Shown piece by piece: positions 1-9,381 of a stretch of DNA of 42,261 nt (position 1 is its first letter; each line of letters starts with the position of its first letter). A model generated the notes under the pieces. It saw only the letters and a list, made by a program, of their open reading frames with translations, was not told the DNA's origin and did no database searches. This DNA is from JAQAZP01 sp965531145 (GTDB lineage: Bacteria; Acidobacteriota; JAQAZP01): assembly GCA_965531145.1 (NCBI GenBank), contig CBESOE010000024.1, forward strand, positions 1 to 42,261, given 5' to 3'. A program made the position numbers and the translations under genes.

Positions 1-2
1 AA

Positions 3-509
3 CGGCCGCGGGAGAAAATCCGGCCCAAACCGACTCCACCGGTTCCGCCGGCACCCCCGGCTGTCCCGGCAGAGACCGTGGCCAAACCGGCTTCCCCAAA
101 GCCGCCGGAAAAACCACGGTCACCGTGGTTCACCCCCACCACCAGGAACTCCTCCTTCGGGTCCAAGAGCGCCAAGGTGGAAGTGCCGCCCAGGGGGCTC
201 GGTCTGCGCAACTCCAGGACGGAAGATACCGACGAGAAACCGCTGAGTGTGGAAGAGCGGGAACTGCACGATGACGCCAGGCGTTTTGCCCGACTGCTGG
301 TCTCGGAGATCAAGCTCTACAACGAGGACAAGGTGGTCGCCGGCCGGCAGGAGAAAGATCTCTACCAGCGGTTGCGCTCAGACATCGAGAGAAGCCGGCA
401 GATGTACAACGAGCGGGTCCCGCCCTCCATCGCGGCCAAGACGAACTATTTCATGGATGAGCTGGTGTCGATTCTTGCCGAGGGTGATCGGGCGACCCTG
501 GGGATGTAG
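3..509 (+). CDS. C-terminal part of a Pro-rich hypothetical protein (5' truncated)
   Basis: The reading frame is open from the first bases of the window to a TAG at 507-509, so the start lies upstream. The visible part begins with about 40 residues rich in Pro, Lys and Ala, which look like a disordered linker. A charged helical domain of about 90 residues follows, with the motif LLVSEIKLYNEDKV and then a YQRLRSDIERSRQMY stretch. I associate this tail, from memory, with Acidobacteria/deltaproteobacterial proteins that carry an N-terminal zinc ribbon and a Pro-rich linker, but the N-terminus is not visible here and the function is unknown. The last 59 bases overlap the end of the convergent minus-strand gene. 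The coding frame is convincing; the family assignment is weak. Confidence 0.7.
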   Translation, partial: RPREKIRPKPTPPVPPAPPAVPAETVAKPASPKPPEKPRSPWFTPTTRNSSFGSKSAKVEVPPRGLGLRNSRTEDTDEKPLSVEERELHDDARRFARLLVSEIKLYNEDKVVAGRQEKDLYQRLRSDIERSRQMYNERVPPSIAAKTNYFMDELVSILAEGDRATLGM

Positions 510-1518
510 CCTGGGCCGCCTGCTGGAGCAGTTCAAAGGGGATCGTTGTTTCCAGCCGCACTGCCGGCCCCGCCGCTGATACCAGCACCTTGTCCAGTGT
601 TTCAGCCACCAGACGAAGGGTATCGTCACCGGTGTCCACCCCCTCGAACCACTGGGGGTTGGCCTGGATCATGCCGGCGGCCAGTTTGATCCAGCCATTG
701 AGCTGACCGGCCAGGCCCGTGGCCTCCTCGGCGGTGGACAGCAGCGTGACAAAGGTCAACTGCAGTTGCGGTGAAACGCCGGCCGACATCCCCAGGTTCG
801 AGAGAGTGGGGAGCATGCCCTGGATCGGGAGTTCCGCTTCCAGGTCCGCCGTGGCATCTGCCGGCAGGAGACCCGCGGCCCAGAGCGGGGCCGTGCGGTC
901 CACTTCGGTGAGCAGCGGCCCGAATCCGGAGTGCTGCTCCAGGCTTTCCCCACCGTCCAGCCGCCGGTCGATCAGGGCCACCGCGCCCTCCCGGGTATCG
1001 GCGAGGCCGATGGCGGTGTCATCGAAGTAGACTCCATACCACTTCAGGTGGACCGGGGCTCCCGGTCCGGCACTCTCCGGCGCCGGCGGCTGGATCAGGG
1101 TCTGGTCGCGGTGGGTCACCGCGGAAAAGCCCCTCTTCTCCAGCTCGGGCAGCAGCGTTTCACGGGTGAAGCGGCCGGTGAGAATCGCGGTGAACTCCCC
1201 CGGGGCATCACCTTCCGGGTAGAGACCGGCCAGCAACCGGTCCAGATCCTCGTCCGCATCTATCCCGGCATCCTCCATGAACAGATCGAGGTCCACCAGG
1301 GCGTCGGGGGCGCCGAGCCAGATCCCCTGCAATTCCTGCCAGGTTTCGGAACTGCGCAGGGCCGGGACATCGGCCGAAACCAGCCAGGCCGGTTCCCCGG
1401 GCAGCAGGGTGGTGAGGTCGAGTTGGTCGGTGGGTGTCCGGCCGCAGCCCGCCACGGTGAGCAGGCAGACCACCAGTATGCAGAGCGTATACCGGTGGTG
1501 TGGGGAGGAATTCTTCAC
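451..1518 (-). CDS. Putative lipoprotein of unknown function
   Basis: A GTG start at 1518 gives a 355-residue protein. Its N-terminus (KNSSPHHRYTLCILVVCLL, then TVAGC) is a good lipoprotein signal, with the lipobox Cys followed by GRTPTD. The frame stays open upstream, but the upstream gene ends at 1521, so GTG 1518 lies 2 bases after that stop and suggests translational coupling. The mature part is acidic and predicted soluble, with no catalytic motif I recognise. It is likely exported and membrane anchored. The C-terminal tail is Pro/Ser-rich and overlaps the convergent gene ending at 509 by 59 bases, so the very end of the protein may be poorly conserved. Role unknown. Confidence 0.7.
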   Translation of the reverse strand: MKNSSPHHRYTLCILVVCLLTVAGCGRTPTDQLDLTTLLPGEPAWLVSADVPALRSSETWQELQGIWLGAPDALVDLDLFMEDAGIDADEDLDRLLAGLYPEGDAPGEFTAILTGRFTRETLLPELEKRGFSAVTHRDQTLIQPPAPESAGPGAPVHLKWYGVYFDDTAIGLADTREGAVALIDRRLDGGESLEQHSGFGPLLTEVDRTAPLWAAGLLPADATADLEAELPIQGMLPTLSNLGMSAGVSPQLQLTFVTLLSTAEEATGLAGQLNGWIKLAAGMIQANPQWFEGVDTGDDTLRLVAETLDKVLVSAAGPAVRLETTIPFELLQQAAQATSPGSPDHPRQESTPAHP

Positions 1519-1520
1519 GG

Positions 1521-2516
1521 TCAGTTGAGGTCCACCTGGATGTTCACTACGTCGGTGGCATCGGGGCCCGAGATGGCGGTGATTTTGGCCGCGCAGTTGT
1601 TGAGGGCGGTGGCGCAGTAGCTGCAATTGCCATCGGTGAGGCCGAAGAGGATTTTTACTTCGCCGTTGCTGTTGGCCACACCGGAGGTTTCCGAGATCCA
1701 GCCCACGCCTTCGAGAGAGAAGATCACGAAGGATCCTTCCGCCGGGAACCCCGAGGCGTCGAGGCAGTAGGCGGTGATCTCCACGTGGTCCCCGTTGTCG
1801 TCACAGGTGTTGACGCTGCTGGGATTGGCGGTGAGGTACAGGGTCTGGGCGTAGCGGTTTTCCACGGCCACCGTGGTGGAACCGCTCACCGCGTCCGCAA
1901 CGCTGGCAATGACCTCGGCCGTCTCATCGGTGGTCAGCAGGTCGTAGACCGTGCCGGTGGCGTCGGTGACCAGCGGGGAGCCGTTGGAAGCCAATATGCC
2001 GGCCGAGGTGCTGATGGAGACCGAGACCGAGGGCATGGGAATGAAGTCCGCATCAAAGACCACCGCCTTGATCTCGCTCTGTCCTCCACCGGGGGGCAGA
2101 AACGGCGGATCGGCGCTCACCGCCACCGCACTGGGGGTGATCCCGATTTCCACGGTGGTGCTCACCCCTTCCAGGGCGCCGGAGTAGGCGGTGATGGTGG
2201 CGGTGCCGCCCGTGCCCTCGCTGTAGAGGATGTTGAATGCCCTGCCATTGGTGGTGGTAACCTGGGATTTCTCCAGCCGGCCGAGGTCCGATACCATCTG
2301 GACCACCGTGCCGTTCACCACCGGATACCCGTCGGATTCGGTGAGGATGGCGGTGAGTTCGGATTGCCCGCCGATAATCGAAATGGTGGTGGGATTGGCG
2401 TAGAGCGTCATGGATGAATCCGCCGGAGCCACCGGGTCCACCAGGTCGCACTGCAGCAGGAGCAGGCAGGGCAGGGCCAGTAACAGCCCGGCGATCAGTG
2501 CCGATCGTTTTTTCAT
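1521..2516 (-). CDS. Exported protein with invasin/intimin-type Ig-like (Big_1) repeats
   Basis: I chose ATG 2516 (MKKRSALIAG) because GGTGAGGAAG lies directly upstream and a Lys/Arg n-region leads into a hydrophobic signal stretch ending near LLLLQC. Two further in-frame ATGs upstream (2528, 2543) lack a ribosome site. The remaining 310 residues form about three beta-rich segments of some 90-100 residues. Each has the pattern of bacterial Ig-like group 1 domains (for example LYANPTTISIIGGQSELTA, then VSADPPFLPPGGGQSEIKA, then LTANPSSVNTCDDNGDHVE). Such domains are structural stalks in surface adhesins. The last segment has several Cys residues (CDDNGD, CSYCATALNNC) that could form disulfides. 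It forms a two-gene unit with the downstream lipoprotein. The lipobox is imperfect (Gln before Cys), so lipidation is uncertain. Confidence 0.75.
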   Translation of the reverse strand: MKKRSALIAGLLLALPCLLLLQCDLVDPVAPADSSMTLYANPTTISIIGGQSELTAILTESDGYPVVNGTVVQMVSDLGRLEKSQVTTTNGRAFNILYSEGTGGTATITAYSGALEGVSTTVEIGITPSAVAVSADPPFLPPGGGQSEIKAVVFDADFIPMPSVSVSISTSAGILASNGSPLVTDATGTVYDLLTTDETAEVIASVADAVSGSTTVAVENRYAQTLYLTANPSSVNTCDDNGDHVEITAYCLDASGFPAEGSFVIFSLEGVGWISETSGVANSNGEVKILFGLTDGNCSYCATALNNCAAKITAISGPDATDVVNIQVDLN

Positions 2517-2877
2517 CTTCCTCACCATATATCCATGTGCCATCAGGACAGGATCATGAACGAAAAAAATCCCTCAACGGTCAGCAACCATGGCCAACCG
2601 TACAGCGGGTAACTCTTGAATGCACCCGCAACGGATGATTGCTTCAAACCCCTGATACGATCGCAGGGGAGTGAATGTCTACGCAACCAGCCGGAGAAAT
2701 GCCTTCAGAGAAAGCTCTAAACGGCTAATCGTAGCATAATTTCCGGGGAGAGTCACCTGCGAGCTCAAGACCCTGGCCGCCTTCCGGCCCGGAGAAATTC
2801 CTCGAATCTATCAATTGACCTTTGGCAAATCGTGACCTATACTATTCTAGTATCATATTTTTTTACTTACAGTTAGC
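2517..2877. other. 361-bp divergent intergenic region
   Basis: This gap lies between the Ig-like lipoprotein (leftward) and the SGNH hydrolase (rightward). It is more AT-rich than its surroundings and holds the rightward promoter described separately. I see no convincing leftward promoter and no ORF with coding character. Confidence 0.6.
2815..2843 (+). promoter_or_regulatory. Sigma70-type promoter of the SGNH hydrolase unit
   Basis: TTGACC (2815-2820) and TATACT (2838-2843) are separated by exactly 17 bases. This is close to the sigma70 consensus in sequence and spacing. Transcription would start near 2850, giving a short leader of about 30-65 bases before ATG 2878 or ATG 2914. Confidence 0.7.
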
Positions 2878-2913
2878 ATGACTTTTCTAACTGTTTCACG
2901 TGGCGCTCTGGTG

Positions 2914-5580
2914 ATGAACTTCCACTTTTCCCGCCGAGGGAATACCGTTTCCCTTACGTTGATCCTCCTGCTGTCCAGCCTTGCGGTCTCCGGACCTGCC
3001 CGGGGGGACGAACTGGTGATCTTCGCCTTCGGCGACAGTATTACCCAGGGGTTTAATTCGGACACGGGAACCGATGAAGCTGGCGGCTACCGGACAATCC
3101 TTGAAAATCTGCTCGACACCCAGGTGGAGGAATCGGTCATCTACAACTTCGGCTGGGGTGGTGAAGCCACCGATCATGCTCTGGCCCGGTTGCCCATCGT
3201 CCTCACCCTTATCGGTGACCGGATCCTGATCATGTTGGGAACCAACGACATCAGCGACGGTGTGTCCATATCGACGGCGGTGTTCAACCTGGAGCAGATG
3301 CTCAACATGTGTCTCGTCGATGGCACGGCTCCGATGATCTCCACCATCATTCCACGTCTCGAAGACCCGCGGGACCCGGACAATGCCCTGGCCCAGGAAC
3401 TCAATGCCGGGATCGCCCAGCTGGCCCTGCGGGACGGCGTGGAGTTCTGTGACAATTGGGAGGCCTTTTACACCTACCTGCCTGAATACCGGTTGCTCTT
3501 TTCAGACCAGCTGCACCCCAATGCCCTGGGCTACCAGGTGATGGCCGAGACGTGGCTCGGGGCCCTGGGCCGGCTCTATCCGCAACCGTGGGTCGACTCC
3601 ATTTCGCCCACCGGCATGGAGAATGGGGTGTCCCGGCAGGTGAGCGTCACCGGCGGGAACTTTCTGCCCGGTGCCGTGCCGCACCTCGACGACATCCCCA
3701 TGCAGTTTGTGCTGGTGCCCTCCACCGGTTCGATCAATGCCACGGTCCCGGCGGAGTTGGACCCTGGGGTCTATGACGTGGTGGTACGCAATCCCGGCGG
3801 TCTGGGCGGCACCCTGGCCAACGGCTTCACCATCACCAACTCGCCCCCCGCCATCCACTCCATCACCCCCGGTACGGTGGAGGCGGGCCAGCGCGCCCGG
3901 GTCACGGTCCAGGGGCAGTTCATCGATCCGGGGGCCCAGTTGAGTGCCGGCGTCTTCGAATTCGACCAGGAGAACGTGATCGACGGTTCGAGGATGCTCG
4001 CCCTCACTCCGGACGGCATCGCGCTGGGAACCTACAACGTGCGGCTGACCAATCCCGATGGGCAGTTGGCCCTGCTGGAGAGCAGCTTTACCGTGGTGGA
4101 CACCGGGCTCCCCGAGATCGGCAACCGCTATCCGGCCCCCGGCTCCGGCGGCGCCGCCCGGCGCACCGGGATCAGGTTCAACCTGCGTGACAGCGGGTCG
4201 GGAATCAACATCTCCTCACTCAGCCTGTTGGTCAACGGCAGCGTGGTTTCCCCCACCTGGAGCGGATCGCCCGGGGATTACTTCATCGAATACCACCCGC
4301 TGGGTCAGTTCGCCTTCGGGCAGACGGTATCGGTTTCGGTGGGGGTCAACGATTTCAATCAGCCCGCCCCCAACGCTCTGAACGTTCTCTACAGTTTCAC
4401 CATCACCGGTGCTGCCGACAGCGATGCGGACAACCTGCCCGACGACTGGGAACTGGCCCACAGTCTCGACCCCGGCAGCCCCCTGGGGCTGGAGGGAACG
4501 GCGGGTGATCCGGACCGCGACCTGCTGGGCAATCTTGCCGAATACAACGTGGGCAGCGATCCCACCTCCCCCTGGCAGGTGGTGACCGGGCCGGGGCCGG
4601 GCACCGGCAACCGGCCGCTGGTCCGGCTCTGGGACACCGGCGGTGTGCAACTGGGCGGATTGGAGTGGACGGCCTACGGTGGGGGTGACTGGGGTGCCGA
4701 CGTGGCTGCCGGTGACATCGACGGGGACGGCCGCTTCGAGGTGCTCACCGGTCCCGGACCGGGCCCGATCTACGGGCCCCAGGTCCGCGGTTTCGAAGCC
4801 GACGGCACCCAGGTACCGGGGGTCAATTTCTTCGCCTACGGCACCAACCGTTACGGGGTGCGGGTGGCGGCCGGTGACGTGGACGGCGACGGTGTGGACG
4901 AAATCATCACCGGGGCCGGTCCGGGCGCGGTGTTCGGCCCCCACGTCCGGGCTTTCGACTTGGTCGGCACTATTGTGCAGCCGATTTCCGGCATCAACTA
5001 TTTCGCTTATGGCACGCTGAAGTTCGGGGTCAATGTGGCCTGCGGTGACCTGGACGGGGACGGTGTGGACGAGATCGTCACCGGCGCCGGCCCGGGTGCC
5101 GTCTTCGGTCCCCACGTCCGGGCCTTCTCCTACCACGGGGGCGGAGTGAATCCCATGCCGGGGGTCAGTTACTTTGCCTACGGCACCTTGAAATACGGGG
5201 TCAACGTGGCCTGTGGCGATCTGGACGGGGACGGCATCGACGAGATCGTCACCGGTGCGGGGCCGGGTGAAATCTTCGGTCCCCATGTCCGGGGGTGGAA
5301 TGTGGACGGCGGCGTCGCCAGCCCCATTCCCGGGGTCAGTTTCTTTGCCTTCGGCACGGACAGTTACGGGGTCAACGTGGGCTGTGGTGATGTGGACGGT
5401 GACCGCCGGGCCGAGATCATCACCGGTGCCGGTCCGGGGCCGACCTTTGCCGCCCGGGTGCGCGGCTGGAAACTGGAACACGGGGCGGTGGAACAGGTGC
5501 CGGGGATGGATTACGTCGTCTACGATCGTTTTGTGTACACCTACGGGGCTCGCGTGGCTGCCGGGCATTTCCATTACTAG
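2914..5580 (+). CDS. Secreted SGNH/GDSL hydrolase with IPT/TIG domains and C-terminal FG-GAP repeats
   Basis: From ATG 2914 (MNFHFSRRGN) the protein has 888 residues; ATG 2878 is an alternative start. A signal peptide (LTLILLLSSLAVSGPARG) leads straight into an SGNH domain. Block I is FGDSITQ with the nucleophile Ser codon at 3037, block III is MLGTNDIS, and the Asp/His block is DQLHPN. These enzymes hydrolyse esters, for example acetyl groups on polysaccharides; the substrate here is unknown. Two IPT/TIG-like segments follow (near PWVDSISPTG and IHSITPGTVEAGQ), then a DSDADNLPDDWE calcium-type loop like thrombospondin type 3. The rest is a run of FG-GAP/VCBS-like repeats with DxDGDG loops and a recurring TGxGPG motif, probably a calcium-bound beta-propeller. 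Expected location: cell surface or outside. The 5580 stop is 13 bases before the next gene. Confidence 0.88.
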   Translation: MNFHFSRRGNTVSLTLILLLSSLAVSGPARGDELVIFAFGDSITQGFNSDTGTDEAGGYRTILENLLDTQVEESVIYNFGWGGEATDHALARLPIVLTLIGDRILIMLGTNDISDGVSISTAVFNLEQMLNMCLVDGTAPMISTIIPRLEDPRDPDNALAQELNAGIAQLALRDGVEFCDNWEAFYTYLPEYRLLFSDQLHPNALGYQVMAETWLGALGRLYPQPWVDSISPTGMENGVSRQVSVTGGNFLPGAVPHLDDIPMQFVLVPSTGSINATVPAELDPGVYDVVVRNPGGLGGTLANGFTITNSPPAIHSITPGTVEAGQRARVTVQGQFIDPGAQLSAGVFEFDQENVIDGSRMLALTPDGIALGTYNVRLTNPDGQLALLESSFTVVDTGLPEIGNRYPAPGSGGAARRTGIRFNLRDSGSGINISSLSLLVNGSVVSPTWSGSPGDYFIEYHPLGQFAFGQTVSVSVGVNDFNQPAPNALNVLYSFTITGAADSDADNLPDDWELAHSLDPGSPLGLEGTAGDPDRDLLGNLAEYNVGSDPTSPWQVVTGPGPGTGNRPLVRLWDTGGVQLGGLEWTAYGGGDWGADVAAGDIDGDGRFEVLTGPGPGPIYGPQVRGFEADGTQVPGVNFFAYGTNRYGVRVAAGDVDGDGVDEIITGAGPGAVFGPHVRAFDLVGTIVQPISGINYFAYGTLKFGVNVACGDLDGDGVDEIVTGAGPGAVFGPHVRAFSYHGGGVNPMPGVSYFAYGTLKYGVNVACGDLDGDGIDEIVTGAGPGEIFGPHVRGWNVDGGVASPIPGVSFFAFGTDSYGVNVGCGDVDGDRRAEIITGAGPGPTFAARVRGWKLEHGAVEQVPGMDYVVYDRFVYTYGARVAAGHFHY
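4570..5540 (+). repeat. Coding tandem repeats (FG-GAP blades)
   Basis: Within the SGNH hydrolase gene, about six degenerate units of roughly 160-180 bases recur. Each encodes a TGPGPG or TGAGPG motif, then a GPHVRAF-like strand, a FFAYGT-like strand and a GDxDGDGxDE metal loop. The units at about 4850-5400 are the most alike, even at DNA level, suggesting recent internal duplication. Confidence 0.7.
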
Positions 5581-5593
5581 GGGGTCTGTGGAT

Positions 5594-6751
5594 ATGAAAC
5601 GCTTTCTGCTGCTGGCTCTGGCCCTGGGCCTCTGCTTCTCCTCACCCGGGACCGGGGAGGACGGGGTGCGGGCACCCCTGGTGGCCAGCGGCCCGCCGCT
5701 GGCGGCCCTGTCCGGACCGGCGGGGCGCGACCTGGACAGCCTTCCCGGTGCTGACGGCCGCTACACCGTGTTCTACGCCGGATCGGGGACGGCGGCGGAC
5801 TCCGGACGGGTGGCCTGGGTCTCCGGCATCTCCGGCATCTCCGGGGCGAGCTCGGGCCGCGGGGCGGCCGGGCTTCTCCCCCAGGGCCGGCCCGGGGAGG
5901 CCAGGGCCTACGGCCCTACCGCCCTCCTGCTTCCCGGGGACGCGAACCCTTCCGCCGCCTGGATCGAGCGCCAGGACGGCGGCTGCCGGCTCTTTCTCTC
6001 CCGGCCCATTGCCGGAACCGGCGGCTGGTCTGCGCCGGAAGCGGTGATCCCCCGGCCGGTGGACCTGGTCCGTTTTCTCCACGGGGCCGGCTCCTGGCTG
6101 GTCTGGGTCGAATCGCGCACCCGGAACGATGCCATCGTCGCCTGCCGCCGCGGCCCGGGTGGATGGGAGCAGCCGGTGGCGGTGAGCCTGGATGATGACA
6201 GCGAGGATCTCTCCCCCCGGGTGGCCATTCACCCGTCCGGAGAGCCCTGGGTGGTCTGGGCCGGGGCCCGTGACGGCGGCCGGGACGAAATCCTGCTCAG
6301 CCGCAAGGGAAAAGAGCAGTGGGTCCGGGAGCTGACGGTGAGCCGTGAGGATGACACCCCGGATGTGCTGCCCGATCTGGCCATTGCCCCCGGCGGGCTG
6401 GCCTGCGCGGCCTGGCTCGGCTATACCCGGGAGACCGGGGACTACCAGGTCACCGCCTCTTTCTCCACCGACGGCGACACCTGGAGCACCGAAGCCCGTC
6501 TGGGGCAGGGTTCCTTTTCCCGGCCGCCGAGGCTGGCCCTGCTGGCCGACGGCCGCTTTCTGCTGGCCTGGTGTGACGGGAGCGGCACCCTGTGGCATGC
6601 CGGGCAGGACGGCGAGGGCTGGTCCGTCCCGAAGAAAGTGCTGTCCACGGGCGGCGATCCGGCTGCCATGGACGAGGCGGCGCTGCTGCTGCTCCACCGG
6701 TCGAATCGCGGTGATGGGAGCCTGGTGGCGGTCCCGTACCGGCTGCCCTGA
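5594..6751 (+). CDS. Secreted BNR/sialidase-like repeat protein
   Basis: ATG 5594 follows a GGGGG stretch 13 bases after the SGNH stop, and gives 385 residues (GTG 5588 is also possible). MKRFLLLALALGLCFSSPG is a signal peptide. The mature part has repeated beta-strand patterns with SxDxGxxW-like elements, best seen at FSTDGDTWSTE, and W-x-V-W strand pairs (WLVWVES, WVVWAGARDGGRDEI). This is the look of BNR/Asp-box beta-propellers found in sialidase-like proteins. I see no full set of sialidase catalytic Arg residues, so enzymatic activity is not supported. It probably shares transcription with the SGNH gene, and both products are exported. Fold confidence is moderate; function is open. Confidence 0.72.
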   Translation: MKRFLLLALALGLCFSSPGTGEDGVRAPLVASGPPLAALSGPAGRDLDSLPGADGRYTVFYAGSGTAADSGRVAWVSGISGISGASSGRGAAGLLPQGRPGEARAYGPTALLLPGDANPSAAWIERQDGGCRLFLSRPIAGTGGWSAPEAVIPRPVDLVRFLHGAGSWLVWVESRTRNDAIVACRRGPGGWEQPVAVSLDDDSEDLSPRVAIHPSGEPWVVWAGARDGGRDEILLSRKGKEQWVRELTVSREDDTPDVLPDLAIAPGGLACAAWLGYTRETGDYQVTASFSTDGDTWSTEARLGQGSFSRPPRLALLADGRFLLAWCDGSGTLWHAGQDGEGWSVPKKVLSTGGDPAAMDEAALLLLHRSNRGDGSLVAVPYRLP

Positions 6752-6907
6752 AACCATCGTGAATTGGGCAACCAGCAGTTCCACGAACATTTTTGGCGGT
6801 TCAGCCGTAAATCAGACGTGCAATCAAGATCCCGGCCAGGTCCGACCTGACTCCGGGCACCATCGTGTTCAGGGCCACCAGGACACCCAGGAGGAGGTGT
6901 TTCAGAC

Positions 6908-7249
6908 ATGGAAACCATTCGGACAAAGGAAAAGATCCAGGCACTGCTGGGCTACGTGGAACTGTGCCGCATCGGCAAACGCAAGGTGGTCTTCTGGTCC
7001 TACGCCGTCACGGCCATCGCCGTCAGCGCCACCGTGGCCCTCGCCTTTTTCGGGGTGGCCATGGTGGAGGTCTTTGTCGGCGCCCTGGCCGTCGCCCTGC
7101 TGGCCGGGCTGCTGGGCTACACGGTGAGCCGGGACCACCGCCGCTGGCGGTATGTCTCCGGTGAACTGCGGGGGTGGTTGGCTGAGACGGAACTGGAGCT
7201 GCAGGCGGAAAAACCGGCGCTCCGTGATCGATCCGGGGGTAGCAGATGA
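6908..7249 (+). CDS. Small two-helix membrane protein, first gene of a five-gene operon
   Basis: ATG 6908 is preceded by a very strong ribosome site (AGGAGGTG about 8 bases upstream). The 113-residue protein has a charged N-terminal helix (METIRTKEKIQALLGYVELC), two adjacent membrane segments (about residues 27-48 and 51-70) and a charged C-terminal tail. Its stop overlaps the next start as ATGA (7246-7249). It belongs to a run of five same-strand genes with almost no spacing (6908-12482). It could anchor the soluble coiled-coil and ATPase products to the inner membrane, but this is inference. I recognise no family. Confidence 0.75.
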   Translation: METIRTKEKIQALLGYVELCRIGKRKVVFWSYAVTAIAVSATVALAFFGVAMVEVFVGALAVALLAGLLGYTVSRDHRRWRYVSGELRGWLAETELELQAEKPALRDRSGGSR

Positions 7250-8358
7250 AACAGACCAGGGAAACGGCGTCCAAAGAGGCCCGGGAAATTCAGGAAAAAG
7301 GCCAGGTGGTCTCCGGGATGTTCAAGGGCGACGTGGAGAAGTTCAAGGAGGAGTATAGCAAGACCGAGAAGGAAGCCAAGGTCAAGATCAACCTCGATCA
7401 CGTGATCGCCCAGAAAACCCAGATCGGTATCGAGATCCAGGCCTCGGTGGAGAAGATCGTCCAGAACCTCGACGAGGCCACCCGCAAGATCATCGAGATC
7501 AAGGGGCTCAGCGCCTGGGAGAAGTTCCTCTCCATCTTCGGCGGCAGCGGCAAGAATGCCGCGGTGCGCCACCACCTGCGCCGGGTCAAGTCGCAGAACA
7601 TCTCGGAAAATATCAACACCACCATCGACTTCTCGCGCTACTACGAGCAGTCCCTGGGCATGCTCATCGAGGAGGGTACCCGGGAACTGGAGGAACTGGT
7701 CACGCTGCGTGACCGGTTGAACCAGGACTACACCGCCTCGGTGCGCGAGGCCCAGGTAGGCAAGGCCCGGCTGGATGAGCTGGACGTGCGTCTGGAGGAG
7801 AAGGAGAAGGACCGCGAGAACGCGCTGGTGGAGGACCGGGGCGTGATCGAGGCGGAGATCAACCGCCTGCAGGACGAACGGCGGGAGCTGCACGACATGT
7901 GGCAGCAGGCCTCCATCCGCGGCCGGCTAGCCCTGGAGAACTACGAGACGGCCAAGAACTACGTGGCCGCCTTCGACACCTCCACCAAGTCGCTGAAGGC
8001 GATCCAGCTCAAACTGCAGTATTCGCTGGACCAGACGGCCGAGATCCTGCAGAAGACGATCTCGGTGTTCAAGCGGGCCGAGACGGTCAAGGGGTCGGGG
8101 GCGATGTTCGACGCCTACCGCCAGACCCTCGACTCCCTGCACAAAATCACCGGCGACGCGGTGGAAGCGATTTCCGCGGAGACCTCGCGGATTCTCGACC
8201 AGCCGCTCAACGATCCCGAGACCCAGGAGGCCAAGCGGCGCCAGATCGAGGAGGCCACCCAGCAGTTCCGGGAAGCGCTGATCCGCAACTATGATCGCCT
8301 CATCGAAAAGAACCGGGAAGCCCGGGCCGCCGGGGAAGACGGGCCGGGCGAAGCGTAG
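7246..8358 (+). CDS. Coiled-coil protein of unknown function
   Basis: This 370-residue protein starts at the ATG that overlaps the preceding stop. It has no signal peptide or membrane segment and is nearly all charged alpha helix. The long heptad-like region at about residues 145-235 (ELDVRLEEKEKDRENALVE, EINRLQDERRELHDMW) predicts an extended coiled coil. A C-terminal helical domain follows (NYVAAFDTSTKSLKAIQLKL). The general build recalls scaffold proteins such as TelA-like or phage-shock-type proteins, but I cannot assign it to either. It lies 15 bases before the next gene. It probably forms a cytoplasmic scaffold working with the downstream AAA+ ATPase. Confidence 0.78.
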   Translation: MKQTRETASKEAREIQEKGQVVSGMFKGDVEKFKEEYSKTEKEAKVKINLDHVIAQKTQIGIEIQASVEKIVQNLDEATRKIIEIKGLSAWEKFLSIFGGSGKNAAVRHHLRRVKSQNISENINTTIDFSRYYEQSLGMLIEEGTRELEELVTLRDRLNQDYTASVREAQVGKARLDELDVRLEEKEKDRENALVEDRGVIEAEINRLQDERRELHDMWQQASIRGRLALENYETAKNYVAAFDTSTKSLKAIQLKLQYSLDQTAEILQKTISVFKRAETVKGSGAMFDAYRQTLDSLHKITGDAVEAISAETSRILDQPLNDPETQEAKRRQIEEATQQFREALIRNYDRLIEKNREARAAGEDGPGEA

Positions 8359-8373
8359 CCGGCAGGGGTGATT

Positions 8374-9381
8374 ATGGAAAACGTTCTGCCCATCGAAGGC
8401 CGCCGGATCAACCCGTATCTGGAACGGCTCACCGCGGCCCTCGAGGCCCTGGAGCAGGGACTGCGGGCGGCGGACGAAGAGGACGTGGCCGACTACTGCC
8501 GGCAGATCAGCGACACCCTGGTTTTCTTCCGCTACAGCGACGAGGACCAGAAGGAAGGCATCGACCCCCGGCTGCGTATCGACCCCAGCACCTCCGGATT
8601 TCCCAACAGCCTCGAGTTCATCCGTCTCTTCCAGGAGAAGAGCCGGGCGGGTGCCGTGCTGGCCGAGCTGCCGTCCCAGGAAGAGCTGGCCGGGACGGCG
8701 ATGCAGAAGATTCTCGCCGGTGATTTCCCCCGCCAGGAGCAGCAGGCCAAGGTGCGCCTCGATTACTACCGCCGCCTGCACGACGTCCCCATCGTCCGGG
8801 ATTTCGAGGTGGTGCGGGTGCGCGAGAACGGGTCGGGGGACGATTGCCGCCACTACCATCTGCACTGGCGGGGCCTGGACCAGTCGAAAAACCTCTTCAT
8901 CGCCTACTCCCTGGAACTGGAACAGGACCGGAACGACGAACCGCTGGGCCGCAAACGCGGCAGCGACCAGCTCTTCACCACCCTGGAACAGAAGTTCGGC
9001 CTGGGGGCGGCGCACCTGCTGAAGAGCATCGACACCTTTGCCGCCATCCACCCCAAGGCGGTGAAGCGCTATGTCATCGGCCCCTACTACTGCGACCAGA
9101 CGCACAATGCCGGGCCGCTTGAAGAGGTCTTTCACCGAGCAAACGACCCCTGGCTGCTGCGCTACCGCTGCGAGTCGGTGGTCAGCGAAAAGACACTGGA
9201 GATCAAGAAATCGATGTTCCGCAAACCCGACCGGATGGAGCTCTGTTCCGACGAGGTGGCGGAGAACTTTGCCTATTGCCCGAACCGTATTCGCCAGGAG
9301 CTGGGGGAGATGTTCATCAACGGCGGCGAGGAGAGTTACCGGGTGGTGGGTGTGGACGAGGAAGGGAAGATCATTGATTGA
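8374..9381 (+). CDS. Hypothetical protein of the AAA+ operon
   Basis: ATG 8374 (MENVLPIEGRRINPYLERL) has AGGGG at 8364-8368; GTG 8368 is an in-frame alternative. The protein has 335 residues, is mostly soluble and mixed helix/strand. An N-terminal helical part is followed by a beta-rich part around DFEVVRVRENGSGDD and HYHLHWRGLD, and by a Cys-containing segment (YYCDQTHNAG, ENFAYCPNRIRQELGE). I recognise no known domain or active site. Its stop overlaps the TTG start of the ATPase gene, so the two are probably translated together and may form a complex. Confidence 0.75.
   Translation: MENVLPIEGRRINPYLERLTAALEALEQGLRAADEEDVADYCRQISDTLVFFRYSDEDQKEGIDPRLRIDPSTSGFPNSLEFIRLFQEKSRAGAVLAELPSQEELAGTAMQKILAGDFPRQEQQAKVRLDYYRRLHDVPIVRDFEVVRVRENGSGDDCRHYHLHWRGLDQSKNLFIAYSLELEQDRNDEPLGRKRGSDQLFTTLEQKFGLGAAHLLKSIDTFAAIHPKAVKRYVIGPYYCDQTHNAGPLEEVFHRANDPWLLRYRCESVVSEKTLEIKKSMFRKPDRMELCSDEVAENFAYCPNRIRQELGEMFINGGEESYRVVGVDEEGKIID

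Noticed and set aside
4216..5574. Long minus-strand open frame (452 codons) opposite the SGNH hydrolase
   Set aside because: It is antisense to clear FG-GAP repeats and is His/Asp/Val/Gly-rich, the typical shadow of GC-rich coding DNA.
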